A stretch of 64,000 bases of DNA from Adiantum capillus-veneris (lineage: Eukaryota > Streptophyta > Polypodiopsida > Polypodiales > Pteridaceae). Below, in pieces: positions 54,176 to 64,000 of this stretch. The notes below the pieces were generated by a model. That model saw nothing but the letters and a program-made list of their open reading frames with translations. It had not been told where the DNA came from and did no database searches. How positions within the stretch are numbered: the first letter of the stretch is position 1; the number at the start of each line of letters is the position of its first letter. The DNA lies in contig CM043946.1 of the NCBI GenBank assembly GCA_014529385.2, forward strand, positions 34,364,558-34,428,557. Direction: 5' to 3'. Position numbers and translations under genes: made by a program.

Positions 54176-55245
54176 ATTGCCCTGCACTAAGCCCAAGAGG
54201 CACTTTGTGCTTCTTCTATGAGTTGTTTATAGTAGGAAACAAGAGGAAGAGGAAGAGGAATGAGTCATTTTTCTGCAAGTTGTTAATTTCTGTATTGTCT
54301 GCAAGTTCTGTGATTTCTGCATAATCTTGTGTTTTCTATTTGCACACAGTCTTTCCACGATTAGTAGTCGTTAGCTTGTTCGCAGTGAATGAGTAAGTAG
54401 GTAGACAGTTAGCAATTTCTGTTTGCACACAGTCTGTACACAGTTTTCTGTTAAGGTTTGCCTGCACACAGTCTTTGCACAGTAAGGTAGTGAGAGAGGA
54501 AGTAGGTGGACAATTAGCTCACTGTCCGTAAGCAGTTAGCAGAGTGGTTAACAGATTAGTTAGTAGATTAGTTAGTTGTTAGCAGCACTGTTAGCAAGTA
54601 GATAAGGTAGTGAGCTGTGAGCTGTTGACAGAGAGGTTAGGTAGGTGTTGACAGTGTGTGTGGCCAAGAAAGGGTCACCTAAACCGCGCGCGGTCGTCGC
54701 CCAAAAAAAATAAATAAATATATATATATATAAAATCCAAAAATATTTAAGCGTGAGTGACTGGGGGGCTACACTAAAATTTTGATCACGATCGGGATCA
54801 TTTCCCCAAGCCCAAGCCCTATGCCCAGGCCCAGGCCCAAGCCTCAGGCCTCGGTCTTATGATATATACTAGACTCACTCTTATATATATACCCTACCCC
54901 CTCAAGAGGGAATGAGAGCATGTGGGGCAAGTCCTCCACTCTCCTCCCTTCTCTTCCCACTTGCACCCTTAGACTTTCTAATTTGGGCCTAGTTCCCTAC
55001 GAGAAATTGACGGTTTTAGGGATTCCGAGGGCATAAAGTGACCAAACGGAGGGCTGTAAAGCACGGCACGTCCCCCTGACCGAGATGCTCGTTTTGAGCT
55101 ATCATACGTTCTATTCTATAGCTGGGTCAAAAAAAAAAATTTAAGACTTGGGTTGCAAAACACCCAAAAATACTAGGTGAGCAGCCTTCATGGGCACTCA
55201 CTGACACTTCTAGGGGATCAAAGTCATATGAACCTACGCTCTGGA
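54176..55245. other. Element E leader, noncoding
   Basis: Repeats of CACACAGTCT and GTTAGCAG, TTAGTTAGTAG-type words (54.35-54.66 kb), an AT microsatellite near 54,715-54,733, and CCCAAGCCC/CCCAGGCCC repeats near 54.81-54.85 kb. Such a long, low-complexity leader is common in gypsy elements. No ORF. Confidence 0.7.
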
Positions 55246-55248
55246 TGA

Positions 55249-57564
55249 GTGTTAGAGCACGATCATATTGGTAGTGCCTCCATTTACGCGGGCACCCATT
55301 ATTCCTCCACCCTAGGTTCTGGACCTTCAGCCGGGACTCAAGGTAGCGCGACCCAAGATCCTCATATCGCGTCTAGTGATTCTTCCTCTGACTACAAAGT
55401 CATGGAGGGTTATCCTACACCAAACCCTGATAGTTCAAGTCAAGACATGTATGCCATGGGTCCACGGCCCGGGTCCAGCGTGTTTAGCCGCTTAAAAGAG
55501 ACCCTTAGTAGAGCTACTCGCTCCTAACATGCGGTAAATGAAATAAATGAAGGGAGTGGGGAAGTAAATTCTTCATTCATGCCTAAAATAGACCCTATGC
55601 TTCTTGAGAGTGTGCATGTGAATGTTCCATCCATTGCACCTCTTGATCCTTTAGGACTATCTCCCTCTGAGGTTTTACTACCCGATGGTAGGAGTCTTGC
55701 CGAAGTACAAGAGATCGAACGCTATATGCAAGCGACAAGGGAGTGGGAAATTGAGAACCTACAAAGGCTAGAACAAAGTCAAGCCCTGAAAGCAAAGACT
55801 CCTATGACAACAATCATGCCAGCCGAGCAACCGAGTGCTCCCAAGGTAGCAGTCACGGAGGGGCAAGCGATGGGGAGCAATAATGCTTCCACTTCGAGGG
55901 AAACCTCCAGCACGCCAGGCCTAGATGGGATATTCCTAAACGAAAATTGGGAGTATGACCTACAAGCAGAAGCTTTAACTGATCGGTACACAGGACACAC
56001 CTATCATGTGGGTTGGTTAGATGTTCTACAATCCACATCGGGTTCTACTAGCATAGATGAGAAACAACAGAAAGTCTGTGATGTCCTCCATAGGATTGTC
56101 GAGTTAGAAAGACAGAACACAGGGATCAACATGCCTTCAACAGGCCTAATGAGATTCTTGGATACGGGAAAGGCCAACCAACCAACCCTATCACAAATGG
56201 AGACTCCCTCAGTGAGCCCCATTGATCCTCCATATGTTGTTTCGCCGGGAGCCTCAGTACAATCTGAGCCCACAAGTGGCATCTTTACCTTCTTAGATCT
56301 AGCTCATCTTTCTCTTAATGACACTACGGCTACCATGCATATCCCAGTGGTGAGCATGACAAGAAGTACACCATGAAGTTCATTTGTTAATACTGCGCCG
56401 ATGCCTAGTAGCACAGTGCCCCCAACTATACCTACATGTATGTATCAATCATGTGCACCTGTCGTACCTCAGCCTCATGTAGCTCCTACACCTCCGATTA
56501 TTCCAAGAGCTTACAATCCACAATGGCATTATCCAAGCTCTTATACAAGTGGAGCCATGCCATTTAATAATAACATGCCATATCAGGCACCCCCTATGCC
56601 TAGGGCCACGCCTGTAAAATTTGGACCACCGTCTGGTACACCACCATACAAAATATGGGACCCAAGAGCCGCACGTATGCCAAGTACAAGGCCAACTCCC
56701 ATCTCACATGTGGTTCCAGGAGCACATACACCCATTATACCTGCTCAAATAGGAGATTTGGTAGCATTTGCTCAAACTATCGGTCGCTCTATTGCGGAAA
56801 ACGTTCGTAGTGCACCTGATAGAGAGCCTAGGAGCAAGGTAGTTCAAGTAGCTAAGCTCACACAGAAGTTCAGTGGAAACGGAGATGCTAGAAAGCATAT
56901 GGAAGTCTTTGAACATGTGTGCGATTCCTTGGAAGAGCACAATGAGCTACATAAGTGTAAGGCTTTGAGTTTGACCCTAAGAGGAAAGGCTGGAGATTGG
57001 TATAGAACCTTAAGAGGAGAAGAGAAAACAATCTACTCTACTCTTAGGAGATTGTTCTTGAAAGAGCACATACGAGAGGGAGTACTTTGGGGTGTAGCCT
57101 CTCAGCTCCAGAAAGCCCAACGAGAAGAAGGTAAATCCGTGAGAGACTTCATTAGTTGCCTAAAGAATTTGAATTCTCGATGCAATCCAAACGAGCGATT
57201 CAACAACAACCAATTGCTCAATAGATTCATTAGGGGACTACGACATGAAAGTATCTATAATGGCCTAGTCATTAGAGGTATAACTACTTGGGAAGCAGTC
57301 ACCATGAATGCAATCCAATTGGAGGATAATTTAATGATTGCAGGAGAAAGAGTGTTTGCCGAGCCGAAGTCTAGTAGCTCGCAAGCGTCAGGGCATGAGC
57401 CAATGAAGATAAAGCTAATCGTGAAAGAGCGAACAATATCTGAGATGACTTTGGCAGATCTCACCAAGGCCATCCAAGAAAGCCTTAGGGGTAATCACTC
57501 ATATGTATCCAAGAAGGGAGCAACAATGGTGCTCAATTTGCTTGGGCCCACATACTACGAGTGA
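55249..57564 (+). pseudogene. Element E gag, N-terminal and capsid region
   Basis: One phase from about 55249 with stops at 55525 and 56374. The first part is S/G/P/T-rich and probably disordered, including a heptad-like EVQEIERYMQATREWEIENL. A proline-rich stretch follows (56.40-56.75 kb). The capsid-like core lies at about 56.82-57.33 kb: VAKLTQKFSGNGDARKHMEV, LTLRGKAGDWYRTL, VRDFISCLKNLNSRCNP, LLNRFIRGLRHESI. This spacing is that of the retrotransposon gag family (LxGxAxxWY, and a later FxxGL). At about 57.5 kb the coding moves to the +1-related phase that carries the zinc knuckles, through a frameshift or a programmed shift. Confidence 0.85.
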
Positions 57565-59542
57565 ATGCCTTACTTTTAGAGTAAAGTTTAACGGGACTTG
57601 TAACGCGTGTGGTAGGTATGGCCATCAAGCGAAGGATTGCCTAATGCTTAAACGCATCATGGAAAATAGACCGCCTATAGCTTGGGCGGACTCACCTCGA
57701 GTTCCTGCATTGATGCCTACCCCACCCATGGAGCAACAGTTTCCATTACAGCACATGGTCCCTAGAACCCAAAATGTGGTCCAAACCACACCGTTGCCAC
57801 CTCCAGTGCTAGGACCGCAACCCCCTCATTCAAGAGTTACACCTATGAACCAAATAGGTTGCGAGTCATCTAGTACTTATGTAGATTGCGAAGAGGACAT
57901 AGACTCTAGTATCACCTATGGAGTCGACATGCTTGAGGAGTGTCCAATGTACTATATGGAAGACCATTGGGGACAAATCGAACCGGTATATCAAGCTACT
58001 GCGCTAGCAGCAAGAGGCCAAAACATTAATAGTTTTGCCAGGAGACCACCTCTTCAGTGCTACGAATGTGGTGGACCACATCGAGTAGCTGAGTGCCCCA
58101 TTAGAATGCAAAAGAATGTTGCACTAATGCAAACAAGTCAAGGGAGTGCATTGGCAATGCCAATACTCACTTGTAATCGTTGTGGCATAGATCATTTGAT
58201 CGCACAGTGTCCTAACAATCCACACGCACCAAAAATCACACCATTGAACTTAATAGAGATTGTTGATGGGACACCACCAACTATAAACATAGTACCAGTA
58301 AACGCACTCACACGATTGATGCTCCAAAAACAAAATTATATTCTTGAGGAAAGAGACACGGCATCAATTGCCCAATCTCAAAAAAAGAAGAAAACACGAA
58401 GAAAGAGATCGCAAAAAGCAGCGAAGTCAGACCCCAGCTCAAAGACCAACATAGGGACTGGTGATGACCCCGTATATATGAACGACGCTGAAGAAGATTC
58501 TGATTCAGGTGAAACCATGGAGACCAAAACGACCACTAACATAGAAACCAACAAGGAAGATCTTCATGAGCCACAATGGCCAGGATCCAAAAAGAAGATA
58601 GGAACTTACCCAAACCCTACAGAGGAGATTGAGCGAGTCAAGCAATTAAGGAGTTTGATAGAAGATACCCAAAGGGATCTAGAACCAGCACCTAGGAAGA
58701 TCCAAATTACAGACACCGTGTTCCCTACGCAACAACAACCTCACCAAGTCCATAGACCCTTGGACATACCTAGTGTCATCCAAGAAGAAAGTGACTTAAA
58801 GTCATGGGAAAGTGGGCGTACTCACTTCTTGATGGAAAGAATGTTTACAGAGGGACTACTTGATCCTATCGAAGAAATGGAGATCCCATCTTCCCCACGT
58901 CAAGGGACTCAAGGCCAAAAGGTGCCGTTAAACATTGCCAAATTGATGGATTTCATGTCTTCAGAAGTTAGAACCACCATCATGTCCAAACTATATAAAG
59001 ACCCCGAGATAGTCTCAGCTCTTTGAGCCTTCCTCAATGGAGAACTAAAGTTTGGGCTACCACAATTTGCACAGATGGATGGAGTTGGGGAGATGCCAAT
59101 AGAGGAGGAACACTTAGATCCACAACCCAACCTAGATGAGAACCTTGTTATAGAAATACCTGTTAACAAGTTGGGGCAATACTTTGAGGGTGATGAATCC
59201 AATGCGACCATACCAATCACTACTAAGGGATTAACTGTGAAGGGAATCCTTGATGGTGGCGCTGGGGTTAGCATTGTGACTAAAAATTGTTGGGAAACTA
59301 TGGGAAGACCTCACCTTGCGACTACAACCATAGTAGTGAAGATGGCCAATGGGTCTATTGTTAAACCTATTGGGATGCTAGAAGATCTCAAGATCAAGGT
59401 CTTTGGACATAAAATAAGGATTACCTTTATTGTTATGGATTTCTCCAAACACACTATGGAATCGGAGATGAGCTTAGGACGTACTTTCATGAGGGAAGCA
59501 AAAATGGTGCATGACTGGTCTAAAAACCATGTCTACTTGTAG
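57503..59542 (+). pseudogene. Element E nucleocapsid zinc knuckles and protease
   Basis: Four cysteine-histidine knuckles: CSICLGPHTTSEC and CNACGRYGHQAKDC (57.53-57.65 kb), CYECGGPHRVAEC (about 58.06 kb) and CNRCGIDHLIAQC (about 58.17 kb). Three have the unusual CX2CX3HX4C spacing and one the standard CX2CX4HX4C. A basic KKKKTRRKRSQKAAK stretch and a long acidic linker follow. After a stop at 59024 the same phase carries the protease: TIPITTKGLTVKGILDGGAG, VSIVTKNCWETMG and IRITFIVMDFSKHTM (59.2-59.5 kb), with DGGAG as in element G. A TAG at 59540 ends it. Confidence 0.85.
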
Positions 59543-60544
59543 TTCCAAGATTCTGTCAATCGAGCGGATCTTGTGACGGGTCAAGCACATCCTCTAGGAA
59601 ACAGGTTTATAATCGATCCTAGATCTGACACCACAGTTCACTCGGCCCCATTGAAGTATTGTTACACGTGTAAAGCGGACACTGATGTTGGGGAAGATTC
59701 TCCTTATATGGATGTACTACCTGGGATGACTGAGTCGGACAATGTGGATTGGGTCCACCTAGCAGCAACCATAGACACTTGGGGAAATAGGGGGACGACC
59801 TGGGTAACACCTGAGGGGGATGAAATGCCCGTACCCTTAAATATGCTACAAGCAATGCATATAGCTTCTGACAAGACTCATCCTAATGTAACGAAGAAAA
59901 CATTCAAGTGCGTCCCTAAATCTTCTTTAGCAACCATGGTTGATGCTAAAAAATAGAAGCCTTGTAAGAAATGTACCGCTTGCTCCAAGAAAAGTAAGAA
60001 AACGTGGCGTTGGATCCCTAAACGATTATTGGAAGCCCAAGGCTACTATCAAGGAAATGATCAAATTTGGGTGCCAAACCGTAGATTGTGTTCTTACCTA
60101 TCACCTGACCCATGTGAGCCCAATCCCGTAGCTCCAAAACGAATCGATGATCAAGGAAAGAAAAAAATCACAGAATGCTACACACCCGCTCTAGAGCTAG
60201 TTTGGGTACCGAAGAAAGAATGATTTGTTCCACCTAGCTCAGGAAGGGGGGAGTCCCATGAAGCTTCTAGCTCCTCATGTAATGCATCCATAGAGGTAAA
60301 AGCTTCTCCACAGCCTCAACCTACAATAGTGGACCTCCATAAAGCTACAAAGGAATCCACACCTCCCAATGTTCAAGAATCACCTGATGAACCACTTCAA
60401 GTTCGATCCTGGGAGAGTACTTTACCACCCTTGCAACTCGATGAGGCACCTAAGGTAATAGAAAACTACTGGCAAAAATCCTCACCTATTATCGACTGGA
60501 ACAATTGGTTTCAAAGGGTGACGAGCACATTTCAAACGATATGA
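59543..60544 (+). pseudogene. Element E post-protease coding-like region, unknown
   Basis: The phase of the protease stays open-like for about 330 more codons with stops at 59954 and 60221. Visible are KYCYTCKADTDVG, CKKCTACSKKSKKTWRWIPK, YYQGNDQIWVPNRR and KVIENYWQKSSPIIDWNNW. This is where reverse transcriptase would be expected, yet no RT motif is present in any frame. Paired cysteines suggest a possible metal-binding segment. Function not recognised. Confidence 0.5.
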
Positions 60545-62188
60545 TCTACCCAAGGAAGGGGGGAATGTTTGCTGACAGCCATCACTCACTCACTCCCCTC
60601 TCAACCTTGTTTCCCTGACCTCTCAATCACCAATCTTAGGGAATGTATATATATAAAGCCTTATACTCACAAAAAAAAATAAAAAAAAATAAAGAGCAAG
60701 AGCAATAAGCAAATGAGTATGCACAATAAAAGTCAAAACATTTGACCCAGACCTACACATTCACATTCGGTACACTGAAACAGAAACCTATGCCATAAAA
60801 CACCTTTGATCCTCATCACTCAAGTGATGGAGGGTAGGTAAGATTAGTACGATAGGAGTGTTTCTGTTTTAGAGTTGAGTGATTACCAAAGTTCTTTTTT
60901 CCCACTGATGTGCCTCCTAGAGGTATTCTTGTGTTTCTTAGTGTGTACAGGAACATGTTGCTGTTGTTAGGATTTGGACCTTCATGGGATATTTCTCTCA
61001 TTCACACTTCAAATCAAGTGCGATCATCAACACAAACAGGTGTTTCTTGTCCATTAGCATTGCCCCTTATTTTTTTTTGCATCCATGTTTGTCTGCTTTG
61101 ATTATGATTGGTAGCATAATATTCAGTGCATTTGCTTAGTACCAAACATTAAATTCAATGTCATTTTTTGTCATAATCACTTGTCTAGGTTTAAAAATCA
61201 AGCAGTCCGACTAAGCTAGTTTGACCAAGTTAGGTGTTAGAGATCTTCTCTTAATACCATGGGGAATGCCTTCCTAATAATCAATGGTTACTTAGGTTCT
61301 TAATCCGATTTAGGTAGCATTGTGTGAAATGTACTAGGGCTTTCTAGTGGGCTTGACCCTATTGACCTTTAGCTTAAGTATTATAAAGGGAGTTTACTTG
61401 TGTGATGAGCCTGGGGAGGTGTATCAGTGTTATATGACCCCCCAAAGTTACAAAATTAAAATGCTGAAAATGAAAAAACAAAAAATCAAAGTGCCACATT
61501 GTAAAATCTTAAGCTGGAAGAGAAATCTCAGCTTGATTTGGTACTTCACTCACATGTATCGCCTATGGTACTAGAGCCCTAGAGGTTCCTAATGTGGGAG
61601 CTTTTCCTTGAAAAGCAAAAAACCCAAGGCATACAAAATAAGCACACACATCATTCACGGTGAAAAGACTTTGGGGGGTCAAAGAAAAGGTAATCAATCA
61701 GGCGATGATTTCATGAGAAATTCCTTTTATCGTAGCTTACTACATGGTCTTCTAGGTATAGCCTCTAGTGAGCCCTCGAACATGAAATACTTCGCTCTCG
61801 CGATTAAACAACTTAATTGACCAGAGAAAATTAAGAAGCTTACCCATGGTATTAATAGTCGATCTCTAGTGCCTTTCGATCGTTAAATTAGCGACCCCAG
61901 ACTTGTTTAATTTTTTACCTTTACATCTGTTTATGAATTTGATTATATTGCAATTTAATGTTTATTGCTGACAAATTGTTTAAAAATCTGTTACCAATCA
62001 ATTTGTCTGCCTAAAACTGCATATGCTTTTTAATCGCTTATGAGAATGCAATTACTGTGCCAATGTTGTTTGATTTTGCAGTGACTGAAGAAGGCTAAGG
62101 ACATTCATCTCAAATTCTCTTCCACCTCGACGAACGAGCTTCAACTCAATAGCTTCCGAGGACGGAATCTACATCAGGAAGGGGGGCA
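60545..62188. other. Element E 3' internal noncoding region
   Basis: No coding signal over 1.6 kb. It starts just after AAGGAAGGGGGGAATG (60,551), a near copy of the polypurine tract that precedes the 3' LTR (62,176-62,188). It contains AT-rich tracts (TATATATATAAAG at 60,647; poly-A near 60,671-60,692). Confidence 0.7.
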
Positions 62189-62748
62189 TGTTAACCCTCA
62201 CGGCTAACGGACGTTGTAACCTACGGCGGACATTGTATTATTTACTTGTAGAGTCAGGTACTGGGCTTGTCGGTCCAATAGGAAAAGGGTAAGAGTGATC
62301 GTCGATGAGAGGCGCACTCTAATTGGAACATTCAAGGGATTAGTTGGCTAAGCATGGGTGCCCAAGTGTGAATGGGGCGAGCTCATATAAAAGTCAACTA
62401 AACCTAAAATTCACTCATTCTCTCATTTGTGCAATGCAAGAAGAGTGCTCTTGCTCCATCTCCTTGTGTACTAGTGTGTGTGTGTGTGTACTTGAGAGAG
62501 AGAGAGTGTGTGTGTGATCAAGCATTGCGGCGGCACGACGGCGATGAAGCGATTGAGCGCGACGTAGCAGCGTCTCTTTCTTCTTCGCGGCGATGAATCT
62601 TCCACGGCAGGAGCATAGAGCGGTGAGTGACACACCATTGCCCTCTTTTGAGCTTACTAGTTAAGCTAGTTGTGTGCTTGGAGCCGTCTGTGGCTCACAC
62701 ACAGTGTAGGCAAGTCCCTTGCTTTGACATTGTGGCAAGGAGCGCACA
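62189..62748 (+). repeat. Element E 3' LTR
   Basis: 560 bp, TGTTAACCCTCACGGCTAAC to GGAGCGCACA. ATATAAAA at 62385-62392. High similarity to the 5' LTR apart from microsatellite length and scattered substitutions. Confidence 0.95.
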
Positions 62749-62820
62749 ATTGCCGATGGGCCATCAACAAGTACTTGAGCTAGTGTAGGTTTTGAGCAAC
62801 CTTTAAAGTAGTAGTGTGTA

Positions 62821-63988
62821 TTGTTTTCTCAAGTTTGTGTTTGTGGAAGCTTCTCTTTGTCCCAACACGTCGTCTTGATTATCAACTTATGGTCAACGAG
62901 GTCAAAGAAAAGGGATTCTACACATGTTGCACATAACATCAAGGTCTTCAAGCACCTATCAAACACTCTAAGTGTTGTCGATGCTACAATCTTGTGTCCA
63001 CTGCTTCGTTCATTGGTTCATGTCTTCAAAGAATACTTACATAAACAAGTCTTGAATTTAGTCTTTGGGAAGAAGGTAATTTTTCTGATTACATATCAAA
63101 TAAAAATATCTATTATTCTCATTGGTAAATGTGAAATTGGTAGGTGTTTGGAACTTTGGAGATTGTAAGTGTGAACAGCTTGGATGTGGAGTTTTCTTGT
63201 GGCTCGTGCAAAGGTTTGAATGTAAGCTGCCAAGCTAGCAACCCATTTTGCTACTCTTGTGGAAGACAATCTACAATCAATAAGAAACCAGTGTTACCTA
63301 CCAAATTATATCCTCAAGACAGAGAGGCTGTTGGCGTTATTTTACAAGGTGCTGTAGTCGACTCTGTGCTTGGATTCTCTCGTCCATTTTTGCATATCGT
63401 TGAGCAAAGCTTGGTGGAGTTAAAATCTTCGCTCTTGAACTTTAAGAATGGTTCACTATTGACAAGTCAGGCCAGGTCACTACTTTCAAAGGGGCTTAGT
63501 TGTGTTCCTCCTCGTTAGACTATACTTTTTGTAAAATAGCGAGCGATCTTATTTTGTGGGTAGAAAGTAAAAGATTGTACCTTGATCCCATATTTAATTG
63601 TAATTTTCCGAACAACAAAGATGTTTTGCTAAGCTTACTTCACCTTTTTAACCTGGGCCTTTCGTTGCAATCTCTTGAGTCCAAACTTGTTGATGTTATT
63701 GTGGAGAAAGTAGCATTAAGAAATGAAGACATTTTGAAAATTTGGGTGCAGCCTTGGACCATAGGTCTTCAATTACCCTCTTTTAATCAAAGAGAGTTTA
63801 TAATATCTCTCTTGGCTAGTCGCCAATCCTCGATGATGTTGAGCGTACACTTGGTTAGTATAATGTGCGGGATGTTTTCCGCTACATGTAAACTTTACTT
63901 TTACCAAGGTGAGATTATACATGAAGATCGCTCCTTTGCTGCCCATGACTGTCCATTTTCATACACTTTTCCATCTTTGGTTGTGTAG
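62821..63988 (+). CDS. Putative host gene 3' exons with CX2CX13CX2C zinc ribbon
   Basis: Exon candidate 1 (to 63075) reads STHVAHNIKVFKHLSNTLSV and PLLRSLVHVFKEYLHKQVLN. A 68-bp intron (63076-63143) with GT...AG ends fits in phase 0 to exon 2 (63144 onward), which has VFGTLEIVSVNSLDVEFSCG and two cysteine pairs: CGSC, 13 residues, CYSC. Next come VGVILQGAVVDSVLGFSRPF and a leucine-rich helix. A third open segment (63500-63988) is in another phase (LVDVIVEKVALRNEDILKIW; ends in a TAG), so a further intron or a frameshift lies near 63.51 kb. The cysteine spacing resembles the zinc ribbon within the C-terminal OB fold of RPA1-type single-strand DNA-binding proteins. This is a weak inference. Element E sits directly upstream and may have split the gene. 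Confidence 0.4.
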
Positions 63989-64000
63989 AGCTTGCATGGT

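Larger units (their letters stand above)
53521..62748 (+). mobile_element. Element E: non-autonomous gypsy-type LTR element with gag-protease only
   Basis: LTRs 53521-54153 and 62189-62748 begin TGTTAACCCTCACGGCT and end GGAGCGCACA. Flanking 5-mers ATTGT (53516-53520) and ATTGC (62749-62753) match at four of five. The primer site TGGCGCCGTTGCTGGGGA lies at about 54158, and the polypurine tract AGGAAGGGGGG directly precedes the 3' LTR. Both are hallmarks of Athila/Tat-type plant gypsy elements. The 8-kb interior encodes gag with four zinc knuckles and a protease, but no reverse transcriptase, RNase H or integrase motif appears in any frame. It therefore probably depended on a partner element for replication. 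Confidence 0.92.

Noticed and set aside
1-64000. CRISPR arrays, rRNA, tRNA genes or bacterial-type operons.
   Set aside because: No regularly spaced repeat-spacer structure, no conserved rRNA words and no complete tRNA seen. The content is eukaryotic retroelements.

Overview
This window looks like nuclear DNA of a land plant with a large, repeat-rich genome. It is filled by nested LTR retrotransposons (Ty3/gypsy and Ty1/copia), decayed non-LTR (LINE) fragments, MITE-like inverted repeats and long CT, GT and GA microsatellites. Nothing looks bacterial or organellar: there are no operons, rRNA, recognisable tRNA genes or CRISPR arrays. Ferns or other seed-free plants are possible on general texture, but the species cannot be fixed from sequence alone.

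Layout. 1-15.5 kb: scattered LINE remnants on both strands, a long hairpin (4.08-4.24 kb), a MITE with terminal inverted repeats and a 10-bp target duplication (6.80-7.19 kb), a minus-strand gene-like remnant (11.65-12.24 kb), a decayed dispersed-repeat tract (12.8-14.3 kb) and a K/E-rich broken ORF. 15,504-24,129: element G, a full-length gypsy-type element with TSD TTTCC. Its gag-PR-RT-RNaseH-IN and an extra 3' module lie in one uninterrupted phase broken only by nonsense codons. 24.3-27.2 kb: a decayed LINE (ORF1 plus start of endonuclease) carrying an almost perfect 232-bp tandem duplication. 27.4-28.1 kb: a minus-strand protein-kinase-like pseudogene.

29.2-50 kb is a four-part nest. Element D (minus-strand gypsy remnant: gag and PR at 48.0-50.0 kb, RT at 29.2-29.8 kb) was split by element A (29,833-48,032, about 1.55-kb LTRs). 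A was entered by copia element C (33,587-39,080, TSD CTTTA) inside its protease, and by B (42,488-45,807, TSD TCTCT), a deleted member of A's own family, near its 3' end. A-family LTRs carry an unusually dense cluster of CCAAT/ATTGG pentamers.

50-53.5 kb: tandem duplications, a foldback MITE and exon-like fragments of a possible gene. 53,521-62,748: element E, with Athila/Tat-style primer site, gag with four zinc knuckles and a protease, but no reverse transcriptase or integrase, so probably non-autonomous. 62.8-64.0 kb: exons of a possible host gene with a zinc ribbon, separated by one short GT-AG intron. The oldest layer is host sequence and LINE debris. D came next, then A into D, then B and C into A (their mutual order is not fixed). 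G and E are independent insertions.
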